Origin: Sipunculus nudus | Lineage: Eukaryota > Annelida > Sipuncula > Golfingiida > Sipunculidae | Reading direction: 5' to 3' | Length of the DNA: 64,000 nucleotides | Assembly: GCA_026874595.1 (NCBI GenBank) | Contig: CM049306.1 | Coordinates: forward strand, 14,901,019-14,965,018 | Part shown: piece by piece, positions 11,911 to 24,837 of the stretch | Position numbering within the stretch: position 1 is the first letter of the stretch | Layout: the number at the start of each line of letters is the position of its first letter | The notes under the pieces: generated by a model | What the model saw: the letters and a program-made list of their open reading frames with translations, nothing else | Databases searched by the model: none | What the model was told of the DNA's origin: nothing | Program-made: the position numbers and the translations under genes

Positions 11911-14891
11911 AAATAAAGTCTATATTTAAAATTTTGGATCTCACCAGCTTCAGCAAAGAATAGTACAAAATACAATGAGGACCGATGAACCTGGTATCCC
12001 CCTTATCAGTAGCAGGTTTGTTATTTGCAACAAGTAAACAGAACACTTAAGAAAACAATTTCCCCTGATGTATATTCTATTACAAATATCTTGACATCAA
12101 CTACTGTTGATTAACTGCTGTTCATATCAGAATCCTTGACCAAGCATTCTCTCAAGGTTGCAGGCAAGGTAATGCTGCCTGCAGAAGATTCAAATGAGGT
12201 AGATCGTATGAGAATTTGCAACTCTTTAAATGTCAAAGATGAAATCACTCAGGGGAAGGCCATGTTTCTACAAAACCTGACCTCACTTAAAGGATCAATA
12301 TTACTGTTTAGTACCAACAGCTTTCTAATACCATAGGGACTATACTTGTTATGATTGGTAAGACCAAAAATGATTGTACAGTGCCTGCATTCACACATAC
12401 TTTGAAATATTGCCATTGGATTCAAACCAACATCACGGACAATTTTAAATGCATGGTAAAAGAATAGGATGCTGGTGGTAAGACTGCAGAGGTCATCAAG
12501 CACAAGCCCAGGGCAACTGTGGCTACAGTAAAAAAGGGAAATTCTTGTCTATAAAGAAACCTGATAATTATGTGATGGAACCATGCCACTCATATTCCCC
12601 CACTTAACAGTAGAATATGTCATGATTTCATTATTATAAAAAAAACACATATCTTCTTCACCAGTAAGGAACAGTCAGGTTTTCTGCAAGCCAAATGAGA
12701 CTCAGACTGCAGTGATCTCACTGCAGTCAACTTGCCAATTGTCTACCACTGTTTATTGTGGTTTGGCTTCAAGTCAACATCAGAAGCTTACTAATGAATT
12801 ATGGATGACAGGCTCAAGGCATTAAAGGTACAAAAGCCACAGGGAATGTTATTCTAATGACTGAAGTAAGTGGAGGGCCACATGATAATTTTACTGAACA
12901 GATTTTGACAGGCTAATTTCTTGGAGCACAAGGTCGAGAAGGCAGCAGTAACATATTAACACTAATTGTCAGAACAATGTTGTTCATCATTCATGTTGTT
13001 CAAATGTAAAATATTAAGAAATATTTTTTTAATTCAAAGAAAATATGTTAATAAGCCAAGCTATGCCTGTAAGTCCCTCAATCACTTACACTTTTACAAA
13101 CTATAGCAAAAAGGTAGAAACAAAAGAATGCAAAGAAAATATGGCTAAAGAGATACAACTATGGAAGAAAAAAATGGTCCTAATAAATGTAAGTTAATAT
13201 AAAATTTTATTCATCTTTATAATCTGATAGGGGTGGCTCTTATGTGAAAGAGTCATTTTTATATGTTTATGTTTTGGTCTGTGCTTCCACGGGAGCAGAA
13301 CTCTTGGTCAAATTTTATAAGGCCAGTTAGTCAAAACCAGACCAGGGTCGTGCATACTGAGTGTAAAAGCATTCACAGAGGATTTCTGCAATTTGATCTT
13401 TATATACAAATTGGAGACTAACAAGCATAACTAGCCTTGTGTTAGAAAGAGATCTCTGTAAGTTAAATTGAACTATAACTCAAGAATATATGAAAATTCA
13501 GTTAACATTGAAACAGAAATATATCAATGACAGACATGATCAGTTCTATTTTATTCAACCAAAATGTGACCAGTAGATCAAATAGGAGGTACCCATCTCT
13601 GCCAAGAAGTAATGCTTTCATCTGCATTTGTTTCTTTGTGATGTCTTTTTTTTAAACTTCTATATTGTCAGCAATAGTTCACAATAGGTTAAAACCAGGA
13701 TTGCATTAAACCAGAGGTCAAGAATGATCATGGAAACGATAATATACCCTGTGATTTTCTCATTGCTAAAATAGGTAAAAGCTGTATTGTTAGAACAGGT
13801 CAGGTGTTTACCCCATAATACTGTCCAAGAAATAAGCAGTAATACAGATAATCATCAGGTTGGGTGATTTTACTGTGTTCATGAAGTTACTACCAGGGCA
13901 AGGGATCCTCAATATAGAAGTAAAGAAAAACAAGTGAGTCAGGGGTCATGACACCCAGCTGATCTCTGACCACTGAGATATTCTACAAACTTAGATTGCT
14001 GTCAGTTCAGTTTTTTTGCCATTGTGTCTGTGGCAGTTGGGAAGAATTGATCAAATGGTTTTATTCAATTTTTTCTTGGTAACAGATACATATTTACATG
14101 TGTAAAAGATGGTATTCTCTGATCTGTGCATTAAATGTTAAGAATTTGTTTGCTGGACAACAGTAATGACATGTCCACCCTAATTTCTAAGGCTGAAATA
14201 TGTGTCAAAATAAAGGAAATTACAATGGCGCCACTGCTGACACAGATGTCTTCCACAGCTGAAAAGGCTGTGCATAATCAATATGGTTACTAAATTTCAT
14301 GAACATCCATGTAATCATTACTGAGATATTTTATCTTAAGTATGGAATTCATAAATCAACAGCTTGAAATGTTAAAATTTCACAATTGTGTAGCAACATT
14401 TCTGAAGAACTGGCTTGGCTAATATTTTTCATTTTTTACATGGTAACTAGGTTATATGTGCAGATGATGTACCATGTTTCATTTTTTTAAGGCTGAGTGT
14501 AAAATATTTGTTTTTATAGCCTAGAACACTCCCACAAGTCTGAACATCCAAGTGCTAAAAACACACAATAACATGTACAATTTTTGGAATGCCAGGAGAT
14601 TTACCTAGGACGTAGCAGTATTATAAGTAAGAAGTTACTAGGTCGGATGATTATGAGTTGTGCCCTATAAACAGATGGCTGGATGGACAAAGGATGATCA
14701 CTTAAAATACATGACCAGCTGTATATACCACATCTGTGTAGAGTGCATCTTACACCTATTAAGGTGACATACCAGGCAGGTGACCCCTGCCGACTGAGCT
14801 TGATTAATGAGCAATTAGGCAAATATGTGGTTAATTGCCATGGGTTCAGTGCTACAGAGCCGCTGGGGTTCTCAAGTGCAGGCACAGGCTG
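11911..14891. other. Upstream intergenic stretch of the 14947 exon
   Basis: There is no credible exon and no element termini. The frames at 12136-12336 (plus) and 12249-12503 (minus) overlap each other on opposite strands and have no recognisable domain. Confidence 0.35.
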
Positions 14892-14899
14892 TGACGTCA
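14892..14899. promoter_or_regulatory. CRE octamer TGACGTCA
   Basis: This is a perfect palindromic cAMP-response element core (CREB/ATF-type bZIP site), 47 bp before the proposed start codon of the 14947 exon. A TATATA stretch follows at about 14938-14944, immediately before the ATG. The position suggests a proximal promoter or 5' UTR; function is inferred. Confidence 0.5.
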
Positions 14900-14946
14900 G
14901 CTTAGGAGCTGCAGGCTTACTATGGCAGTCACCCTGTTTATATACA

Positions 14947-15145
14947 ATGGCCACTGGTTTTTGTGACGACAATGTCCTGTCTGAAAGTTTCGAGTCCAAC
15001 ACGGATTCAACGATCGACTTTGACTCTTCAAGCTACGACAACTTTAGTAATAATTTAGCTAAAGATAGAAGAATAACAGGGAGCGAAAAAGTACAGCCAT
15101 ACATGTTTGAGCCAACCCTAAGCGGGTATGATGACACTTGGAGTG
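14947..15145 (+). CDS. Candidate first coding exon, QPYMFEP-motif N terminus
   Basis: The ATG at 14947 (context ACAATGG) opens 66 codons plus one base. The exon ends at a canonical donor, AGTG|GTAAGT (GT at 15146-15147). The peptide starts MATGFCDDNVLSESFESNT, is rich in Asp and Ser, then has a short basic patch (KDRR) and the motif QPYMFEP around residues 47-53, followed by an acidic GYDD tail. From memory, similar QPYxFEP motifs occur near the N termini of invertebrate P2X7-like cysteine-rich intracellular proteins; I cannot verify that here. The frame stays open upstream to 14743, so an earlier ATG is possible, but the CRE and TATA-like elements favour 14947. Downstream exons are not identified. 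An antisense frame (14601-15002) is probably a shadow. Confidence 0.55.
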
Positions 15146-15179
15146 GTAAGTCAATATATTATAATAAAAAAATATTATA

Positions 15180-15540
15180 ACAAGGCCTACAGGCCTAATG
15201 CGAACCTGTCCATTAGGAAATACACCAGGTATAATGCTTCAATGCTGGATCATTACTTTTCATGTATATGAAAAATGCAAGTACTAAACATTTTGAATAA
15301 GAAGCAATTACACATACATCACTGCTGTAATTCTCGCATGGGTGCACACAACACAAAAACAATTGTAGCTGGCACCACCAGTCTTGTATACTTCGAAGCT
15401 ATCAGAGATATACACATATGCCAATTTTCAGACTGATTTATCAAACCCCTCCTGAGAAATAAGCAGGGACACACATTGTGCAAAAATTGTTGAAGGTGGC
15501 AAAAAAAATGCTTTGTCAGTACTCAGTATAGTCATACTTG
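15180..15540 (+). repeat. Family II 5'-end fragment
   Basis: It starts AACAAGGCCTACAGGCCT, with the subterminal GCGAACCTGT at 15200-15209. GGTATAATGCTTCAATGCTG and GGCACCACCAGTC blocks follow. The copy breaks off near 15540. Confidence 0.85.
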
Positions 15541-16072
15541 CATTATTTTATAGGCGCAATTCAAAATTAAATATATCGAGATATTTATTCATTTAATCAC
15601 AACACAAATGATTTCTATATGAAATCCATATGTTGACATGAGTGCCTGGGGATTTCCTTTTACAGTTCTTTGAAAGAAGGCATACTTATTGGAAGTTATC
15701 TAGAGGCATACTTATATATTAATACCCGACTATAAAAAACTTACAAGCAATGAAAAAACAGTGGATTGCTTAAAATCGGCAAAACACTATGTACATCACC
15801 GGTAGGCCTACATATCAAAGCTATATTTTTATAATATTATTGGATTTATTAAATACACAAAATAAGTAATTTTCCCAATATATATCTGGCAGCCAGATCT
15901 TAATATATATTTTTACATAATTTGTACCAGGGGGTTAAATTTTTATCGCCTTTTTAAGGCATGCTTGCAGGATGTTAAAGAAGTGTACTTGCATGTTAAG
16001 AACACAACTAAATACAACTAACAAACAATGGGAAACAGTGGTTTGCTTTAAAATTGACAATATTATTTTAAA
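15541..16072. other. Unassigned AT-rich spacer
   Basis: No exon, tandem repeat or element end is apparent. Confidence 0.35.
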
Positions 16073-17540
16073 CTAGAATACGGGTAGTCGACAAGCGACT
16101 ACGTGTATCCGCCAAAATCAGAGAAGGACGGGTGAAGTGAGGCATGGATTGAGTGGCAAGGGGATATAGAGTTACATGTGTTAAATATTAGAATGGATCT
16201 CTGCCACATAAACATGATTGTAGGTGGTGCCACCTGTTATTTGAACGAGAAACTATCCAAGATATATACACATGCAAAATTTCATGTGGAAAAGTCAAAC
16301 CACTGCAGAGATATGAGTGATTTTATCCCACAGCAGACAAACAGATGGACGCTGTGCAAAAATGGCTGCAGCTGGTGCCACCATTTTTGTTCATGTTATA
16401 AAGCTATCCAAGGGCTACATTTGTGTAAAAAAATTTTCCTGATTGGTTGAATGAGTCTGGAGATATAAGCATGGATGTCTCGTCGTGAACGTGAATGTAG
16501 GTGGCGCCACTTGTCATAAAATCAAGAAAGCTATGCGGGATGTATAAGCATGCTGAATTTCAGGTAATTTGGTCAAACCACTGCAGAGATATGAGTGATT
16601 TTAACCAAAGACAGACAAACAGATGGACGCTGTGCAAAAATGGCTGCAGGTGGCGCCACCAGTTTTTGTGTATGTTATAAAGCTATCCAAGGGCTACATT
16701 TGTGTAAATTCTTTTTCCTGATTGGTCAGACGGTTCCCGAGATATGAGCTTGGATGTCTGCAGTGTTAACGTGAATGTAGGTGGCGCCACCTGTCAAAAA
16801 TCAAGAAAGCTATCAAGGATGTATACGCATGCCGAATTTTAGGTGAATTAGTCAAACCACTGCAGAGATGTGAGTGATTTTAACCCCAGGCAGATGAACA
16901 AATGGACACTGTGCAAACATGGTTGCAGGTGGCGCCACCTTTTGTTGTGTATGTTATAAAGCTATCCCAGGGCTACATTTGTGTAAATTTTTTTTCCGGA
17001 TCGGTCAAACGGTTCCCGAGATATATGGGTTTATGTGTGGAGGGTTAACGTGAATGTAGGTGGCGCCACCTGTCATTAAATCGAGAAAGCTATCTAGGAT
17101 GTATACGCATGCCGAATTTTAGGTGAATTAGTCAAACCACTGCAGAGATATGAGTGATTTTAACCCCAGGCAGATGAACAGATGGACACTGTGCAAACAT
17201 GGTTGCAGGTGGCGCCACCTTTTGTTGTGTATGTTATAAAGCTATCCCAGGGCTACATTTGTGTAAAAAATTTTTCCGGATCGGTCAAACGGTTCCCAAG
17301 ATATATGGGTTTATGTGTGGAAACAGACGCACAAACGGACGCTTGGCAGAGACGAAAGGTCAGAGGTCAAGGTCACTTGGTTAGGCACCAGTTCACATGT
17401 GACCCGATAATTTGTGTAAGTTTCGGAAAAATCTATCCAGTAGTCTCAGAGGAGTTCTCGGGAAACGAACGCCGCGGCGGCGGCGGAACCTGGTCAAAAA
17501 CATAGTATCCGCAAAACTTCGTTTTGGCGGATACAAAAAT
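16073..17540 (+). mobile_element. Family III element: GGTGGCGCCACC dimeric satellite with hairpin ends
   Basis: The 5' end reads AGAATACGGGTAGTCG and forms a 7-bp stem, GTAGTCG/CGACTAC (16084-16102). The subterminal GTATCCGCCAAAA (16105-16117) is a perfect 13-bp reverse complement of TTTTGGCGGATAC (17522-17534) at the 3' end. There, together with TATCCGCAAAAC, it makes a terminal hairpin with a TTC loop followed by oligo-A. The core is a roughly 280-bp repeat made of two diverged halves of about 131 and 149 bp, each bounded by GGTGGCGCCACC. A GC-rich CGCCGCGGCGGCGG block and ACAGACGCACAAACGGACGC precede the terminus. No coding capacity; the open frames here are repeat artefacts. Confidence 0.88.
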
Positions 17541-17924
17541 TATCTGAATTTTGTTAAGATAGTAATTATAATTCTTCGTTCTCACATAGAGTTGATGTTG
17601 TGTGTGTGATAATACGCTCACAATGCCTTGATTTTAACAGTTAATTATCTGAATTTCGTTGAGATAGTAATTAATTCTTCATTCTAACATACAGCTGATG
17701 TTGCGTGTGATAAAACCCTCACAATGCCTTGATTTTGTACTGTGAAGGCTGAGCACAAAATGGAATGAGCTAAAAGCCACTCCAGTTTGCTCTCTTCACA
17801 AAGTTGACCCATTTCCTCAAACGTTCTGGCTGGCTCAAGGAAACCTGTGTAAACTCACACCATCACAGTTTGTGCAACTGCAGCCACCCGCTACACAACT
17901 ATTTGGCATTATTTAAACTATTAA
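17541..17924. other. Short spacer with a local duplication
   Basis: Words such as TTATCTGAATTT, GAGATAGTAATTA, CAATGCCTTGATTTT and a GATGTTG block occur twice, around 17540-17640 and 17640-17740. No gene is seen. Confidence 0.5.
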
Positions 17925-18112
17925 CAAGGCCTACAGGCCTAATGCAAACCTGTGCAATGAGATTACACCAGGTATAATGCTTCAATGCTGGACCATTACT
18001 TTTCAAGAACATGTGTAACATGTGTATGAACAATGCAAGTACTAAACACCTAGAACAAGAAACAAACAATCATCACTGCTGAAATTCTAGCATGGGTGCA
18101 CACAACACAAAA
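17925..18112 (+). repeat. Family II 5'-end fragment, interrupted
   Basis: It starts AACAAGGCCTACAGGCCTAA and continues to GCACACAACACAAAAA. At that point the family III 5' end begins, so a family III copy appears to have inserted into family II. Confidence 0.85.
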
Positions 18113-19505
18113 ACTAGAATACAGGTAGCCAACAAGCGACTACTTGTTTCCGCCAAAATCAGAGTGGGACAGGTGAAGTGAGGCATGGATTGAGTTGCAA
18201 GGGGAAATAGAATGAGGTGTATTGCATAATAGCCTGGATGTCTGCAGCCGAAATGTGTATGTAGGTTGCGCCACCTACCACAAAATCCAGAAAGCTGTCC
18301 AAGATGTACAAACAAGCAAAATTTTAGGCAGACAAGTCAAACCACTACTGACATATGATTGATTTTAGTCCACGGCAGACAAACAGATAGACACTGTGCA
18401 AAAATGGTGGCAGGTAGCGCCACCACCACTTTTGCCTATGATTAAGAGCTATTTGAGATCTATACACATGCAAAATTTCAGGGGGATATGTCAAACCAGT
18501 CCTGAGATATAAGCCTGAATGTCTGCAGCGTATACATAAATGTAGGTGGCGCCACCTGCCACAAAATCAAGAAAGCTATCCAAGATGTATATACATGCAA
18601 AATGTTAGCAGATAAGTCAAACCACTACTGAGATATGAGTGATTCTAGCCCATGGCAGACAAACATACAGACGCTGTGCAAAAATGGTGGCAGGTTGTGC
18701 CACCAATTTTGTATATGATTAAGAGTTATGTGAGATCTTTACACATGCAAAATTTCAAGGGATATGTCACACCAGTCCTGAGATATAAGCCTGAATGTTT
18801 GCAGCGTATACATAAATGTAGGTGGCGCCACCTGCCACAAATTCGAGAAAGCAATCCAAGATATATAAACCTGCAAAATTTTAGGCAGATATGTCAAACC
18901 ACTGCCTAGATATGAGTGATTTTATCCCACAGCACACAAACAGATTGACACTATGCAAAATTAATTGCCACTGGTTGTGCGTATGATCAAGTGCTATGTG
19001 AGATCTATAAACATGCAAAATTTTTGCCCAATCGGTCAAATGGTTCCAGAGATATGAGCTTGTATGTCTGCAGCGTAAATTTAAATGTAGGTGGCGTCAA
19101 CTGCCATAAAATCAGGAAAGCTGTCAAAGATGTATAAACCTTAAAAATTTCAGGTGGATAAGTCAAACCACTGCTGAGATGAGTGATTTTATCCCAAGGC
19201 AGATGAACAGATGGAAGTTGTGCAAAAATGGTTGCAGATGGCGCCACCAGTTTTGCGTAAGATAAAGAGCTATGGGAGATCTATAAACATGCAAAATTGT
19301 GGCCAAACTGGTCAAACGGTTCCCAAGATATGAGCTTGGATGTCTGTAGCTTAAATGTGATATAGGTGGCGCCACCTGTCATAAAATCAAGAAAGCTGTC
19401 CAAGATGTATACACATGCAAAATTTCAGGTCGATAAGTCCAACCAATGTAGAGATATGAGTGTTTTAATCCCAAGGTAGATGAACAGATGGACGCTGTGC
19501 AAAAA
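18113..19505 (+). mobile_element. Family III element, 3'-truncated copy
   Basis: The 5' end AGAATACAGGTAG at about 18115 is followed by the same leader as at 16073 (GTGAAGTGAGGCATGGATTG). Core units follow, with perfect GGTGGCGCCACC at 18545, 18821 and 19365 and degenerate versions between. The core spacing is about 277 bp. The element stops near 19505, where family II 3'-region sequence resumes; the terminal hairpin is missing. Confidence 0.82.
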
Positions 19506-19860
19506 TCTAAGAAAATGCTGTTAGAAAAAAAATAATAAATGATGACTGATTATTTGCAAAAAATTTGGTGATGCTAGCTCCTGCCATTTTCCAGATGGGA
19601 ATGGTTAACTAGAGATGACCCACGACGCACTGACGCACAATGGACGATGCAGCAACATTGCATAAGCTCACAGGATCACTAAAAATCCGATAATTCTTTA
19701 GATGACAAATCTTATGCAAAAAATTGGTGATGCTAGCTCCTGCCTTTTTTTAAATAGCTATGACAGATGACGGAAGACGGCCGACGGCACACCATTGCAT
19801 AAGCTCACAGATTCGCTAAAAATGCAAACCAAGTTTTTTCAAACAGCTGAAAGATATAGT
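19506..19860 (+). repeat. Two family II 3' ends in succession
   Basis: GGTGATGCTAGCTCCTGCC and a GACGG microsatellite lead to TTGCATAAGCTCACAGG at about 19660. The same order is repeated to TTGCATAAGCTCACAGATTC at about 19800. Both end in CTAAAAAT. Confidence 0.75.
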
Positions 19861-20660
19861 TCCAATAATCTGGAAATTCTGCGTCTAGACACCCGCCAGA
19901 GCCAGGTCAGTTGCCATGGTGATGTCTGGACCCCACCTGGTTGTACTGAGTGACCGCTTGACTTGGCTGCTGAAACTCAGCATGTTGTCAAATCTGTTTT
20001 CAAACACAGAAAGCCTTTTCAATTGGCTACAATGCTTTTTTAAAGCTGTATTTACCCAATCTATTCTTATAAAACTGGCAGAACCCTACCACAGAATAAT
20101 TCTTGTAAAGTTTAAACCAATCACATTAACAGTTACATCATAAATAAGTGTATAAGCTAGAAGAGTTTAAAATTACATTTTCGCTTGTAAAAAACAGAAC
20201 TTCAGATATGACATATGTGATAAACATTGGTATAAAATTTTATGATTTTAGCTCTAGCTGTTTCTGAGATTTTAATTTTAGTGTGCTCTTTTAGACAGAT
20301 GACTAAGTTCAACCTCCTGTAACTCAGCCAAAAATCTCCAAACTTGAACCATTCAAACAAACTTGAGAGAGATTGTTCCAGGGATCATTTCTGTGAAATA
20401 CTGGACAATTTGGCTGGACAGTTCCGGAGAAGAAGATTTTTAAAGCTTTTTTAACTTTTTCCTTATAAAATCCAAGAAAATGCAGTTAAAAAAAAATAAA
20501 CAAAATCTGATAGAGTTTTTCAGATGACTGATTATTTGCAAAAATCTGGTGATGCTAGCTATTGCTGTTTTTGAGATAGCTATGGTTAAAGTACAGTGAT
20601 GCACAACGCACGATGTACAAGGGACAACACCGCACCATCGCATAAGCTCACAGGTTTGCT
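19861..20660 (+). repeat. Family II internal plus 3' region
   Basis: 19890-20110 carries diverged TGAGTGACCGCTTGAC subrepeats. 20200-20660 carries the 3' block and ends in GCATAAGCTCACAGGTTTGC. Confidence 0.65.
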
Positions 20661-23245
20661 AATGATCAAACGCGATACAGAAAACGGTACACCTATTGTC
20701 ATGAATTCATACATGTGGCTTTGTTATGACTGACTGCCGTTCCTGAGCTTTCGTCATTCTGAATATTCATGAGGCATAGAACCGATCATTGCTGAATGGT
20801 TTTAATTACTTTCGACCGGTAGTAACGATAACACACAGAGCCAACAGTTACAAAAACAGTTCATTTATGGTATAATATGGTCAAATTGCAGTTTTATTTA
20901 CGCTGTTCATGTGCTTTAAGCTCAGATGACCCATGGTCAGCACCAGCACCTGCTGTTTAGGTAACTGCTTCAACAGCAGCCATCTGTTTGTATAAAGATA
21001 AAGACACAATCAACACTCCACAGCATATGTATATGTGACAATGTCATCAGTGAATATATAATACATTTTGCCAGTAGAACTGGACAGACAATAGAACAGA
21101 GATCATACAGGACTGAATACCTTAAAGCAGCAGACATAAGACATCCTGATAAGTCATCATTCATCATGGATGTCTACACTGCTGTATATTATACACGGTC
21201 TGTTTTTTCATAAAGCCAAGTAGACCAGATAGTCAACAGATCCATGGTACCTCAATCAGCCTTTATGCTGAGTTGTTTACTAAACAATAGGGCAAAGTTG
21301 TTTATGTTATCACATCTACTAGCCTGTCCACCTTCTGACATAATTTTCTCAAACTTATTTTGTTTATATGTTCAATCATACCATTGTTATCCAGATGTTG
21401 ATCGAGCTTCTATAATCATGCACCAATCATTATTCCCAACTGTTTGCAAAATCATAAAAAAAACTACATTAAACAATTAATATTTTATTGAAAATAACAA
21501 AATGACTTTTACAGAATGTTTCACAATCAAACTGTTTGGATACATAGCAGTATAACTTTAACCATTCAACACACAGAGGTTCACTTTGCCTGCTGTGGGC
21601 TAATACCTTGACACCCTGATTTGCAATGCATCACTGCTGACAGCAGACAGACATAGCCATTCATGAGCTGAATAACCATCTGAGCAACACAAAGCCCTTT
21701 TGTATTTGTTTGCACCGGCAGGTTAGATTGATTGGATTGCTATCTTCCATGGAAACTCAAAACACATTCCAGGAAATAAACAGTAAACAAGTAAACTGAG
21801 AAATATTACCTACTTGTACCACTAATGCAATTTATTGCCTCTTCATCTGGGCTGAATGTAATAGCCCTGATAACATTTAGTTGCAAACAAATAAATTTCT
21901 ATTTTTTAAAACAAATGGATAAAAATGAACTTTATGGACAAATTTATTTTTTATTCAGTAAATTTAAAAAACATGCAACAGCATCCAATATTCATAAATA
22001 TTTGCCACCAATTACCATCTTGTCTTGAGATTTTTTTTACATGTTTCTAGTTGCAGATACAAGTGGACGGCTTCCAGAACAAACACCTGTATTCAAATAA
22101 ATTTTATTCCAGCAAAGCTAATGCATTTGCAGAGGCAGATGTAGTGATATAAATTGTATCATATTGCAGTTCACGTTGACAGTGACTGCAGTAACCATAC
22201 AACCACAAAATGATTTGAACCCTGGATAAAATTATGCCATTCCTGCATGAGGATGGAGGATGAATAAAGCTAACAGAGCCTCTGGTTTGGAACTGTGTTA
22301 AATGCATCATCTACTCCTTTTTATACATTTATCAATAATATTCACAACCATTTCGCTGTATCAGGTAAAATGCACTTCTAGCATAACTGAATCAGTTTCT
22401 GAAAAAAAGAGCTTCATATCAGGGTCATTCAGTTGGAATACCATGCCAAACACAACCAGATCTATCTGAATGAAAGTGATTTTTCATGACGTTCCTTGAT
22501 ATTTCTTGAGATTTGGTCTCTATAATGGTTTTTACTGTATAATTATCATTTATCACCTTTGTTTATCACTGAACAGGTAGCTTTGATAACATGGTTACTA
22601 TTATTATCATTATATATAATTATTAAAATTATAATCATCATCATTATTATATGGCGTCTTTTGTTATGGATCACTATAAGATGTGCACATACTCGATGAA
22701 TGACTGATTCAAGTTTCAGATTTGTGAAAATCTCATAATTGTTTCAAATATTTTCATTTGTACTGTAAATGACTGATAATTGTGGTTATCAGATCAGGTG
22801 GGATTTCACAGTGTTATTCACCATGCATACAAAATGTTTATAATTTCAGTGCATTATTGTCACAATAGAAAAGAAGCCTTTGAATTTAAATAAATTTCAA
22901 TTTCTGCTGAATCTATTCAGATTTGTGTTTGAAAATGCACTTAAACAAACAAAATGAACAAGGGTAAAAGGTAATTACCTCTAACCACTTGTCAGATGTT
23001 TAAAAATAATTTTTATTCTATTGTGTTTTTTTATTCTGTGACTAATTAAAACGATCTAAAATCAATTCATGGTTAATCTGGACAATGTTTAATTATCCAC
23101 TCAGAAAATGCTGTTATGAGCTCATCACTGATCACTTTAGTATCATAGATTTGATAAAATAACGTATTCTGGGACTTAAGGTTTATTCCATGGAAGCCTT
23201 ATTTAAAAAAGCAGAGGAGTCTATTTAATGCGTACAAATTATGAC
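20661..23245. other. Mostly unique stretch
   Basis: No supported exon. An AT-rich low-complexity patch (ATTATCATT-type) lies at about 22590-22660. The short frames at 20970-21167, 21244-21480 and 21825-22310 have no recognisable domains. Confidence 0.35.
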
Positions 23246-23333
23246 ATCATCATGGGGGGGGGGGGAGAGGGGGGAGGGGGGTTAATTATATTTAGGTCAT
23301 CATGGGGGGGGGGGGGGGTTAATTATATTTAGG
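23246..23333. repeat. Duplicated G-tract cassette
   Basis: CATCATGG-poly(G)-TTAATTATATTTAGGT occurs twice in tandem, with G runs of 12 (plus interrupted Gs) and 15. Confidence 0.9.
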
Positions 23334-24730
23334 TAATCTACTGATCTAATAATTTGGCAATCAAGTGCTTGTAGGCAGAAGGCTGAGTCACTAAAAAATA
23401 TAAAACAAAAATACCTTAATTAGTTTTATTGGCCATCATTTGTAGCCACATGAATTTAAAAGGTTGTACAATCTATTACTGTCATTTTCGTCCAGTTTGA
23501 CAGATCAACATCTACCATAAAAACAGAATGACAACAAAGCAGCCGATCAAGCATGGTCAATACTTTGGGATTTACTATTAAATGTATGAAATAAAATTTC
23601 ATCCTTTTCACTACATAATTCTTGTACACCAGATGAATTTCTTTGTCTTTTCCTCAATTCAATCAATAAATCATGGCTATTCCAGTAATGCCCATGTGCG
23701 CTCTTAAGCATAAATAAATACACACTGCCAGTGCTAGAGTTTCTTATCAGATCCAGTGCAGGGCATGCCTGTATCACAAAGAGCAACATTATGTAAATCA
23801 TGTAAAAAGTGAAAGAAACTCTCAAGAAACATCTCAGACATCTATTAAAAAGGATAACATGTCAGAGGCCATGGTTTATCTTACCACAAGCTTGGAACCT
23901 TAAGGTCAAATGGCTTGCTTATATCAAACACAGAAGGTAACAATTACGCAAGGGTTGAGACAAATTAAAGAAAGCTTCTACCAAGACCATCACCTGTTTC
24001 CTGCGTTCATTCAGTGGAGCAGATTGAGATAGAAATGGCCATTAATGTACAGCCACCTCATACTGAAGAGGTTTCACAGCAGTTGCATGTCTGGAAGCAG
24101 GCAGGGGCAAAATAACTGACAGCATTAGTGGTGAGCTTTGAAAGCTAGGAAGTATGGTGTCAATATTTTGTCTTGAGAACTCCCTGGTAGAACATGGGGC
24201 TGAAGTGGTGCCAAATGGCCAGAAATAACAGAAAGCTATTGCTATTTGCAATACTGAAGGGTGTCAAGGGTCCAGCATACTTTCTTTCTAGCACATGAAG
24301 TTATCCACTTTGCTCTGCAACTGAAGCAAAAGTCAGGCACAGAGTGATTGAAGAATTGAATCAGAGACCACTTATATGCTGTACAGGGCAACAAACCAGG
24401 ATTGTCTTTAAATTTATGAAGTTTCAGTACTCTATTGCATTGTAGCCAGTCCCTGCCAGCTCTAGATCCTGGACTTCATTTATGTCTCCAAATGGTGTAC
24501 CCAACTTCCCTGTCAAAATGAATTTTTCAGAAAAACCTAATCATTAACATCATTGTATGAATTGATGTCATCTGTTCAGCCAAATTTACTAATAAGATTG
24601 GCTTTATATTTACCAGTTGGAAAAAGAATAAAATTCCCTCAAAACATTTTCTCAGAACAAGTTTGGCTTCCAAATATAACTACAGACATTTCTTGGCAAT
24701 GCAGATGCCATAGTACCCCCAGACAATTAA
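23334..24730. other. Unassigned stretch
   Basis: No convincing exon. The 92-codon minus-strand frame at 23547-23825 has a hydrophobic start but no recognisable domain and no supporting splice context. Confidence 0.35.
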
Positions 24731-24744
24731 CCCCCCCCCCCCCC
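24731..24744. repeat. Poly-C tract, 14 C
   Basis: A homopolymer run in otherwise unique sequence. Confidence 0.9.
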
Positions 24745-24837
24745 TTCAAGAATAGGCCCCTGTCTTCAGTAGCAAGCCACCATGGTTTCTTCCATCTATT
24801 AACTTGAGAAACAATATTTTTTTCACAAAATATGGGA

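Noticed and set aside
16500-19400. Regularly spaced palindromes suggesting a CRISPR-like array
   Set aside because: Spacing is 131/149 bp, the sequence between palindromes is itself repetitive rather than unique spacers, and the window is eukaryotic. It is a satellite core.
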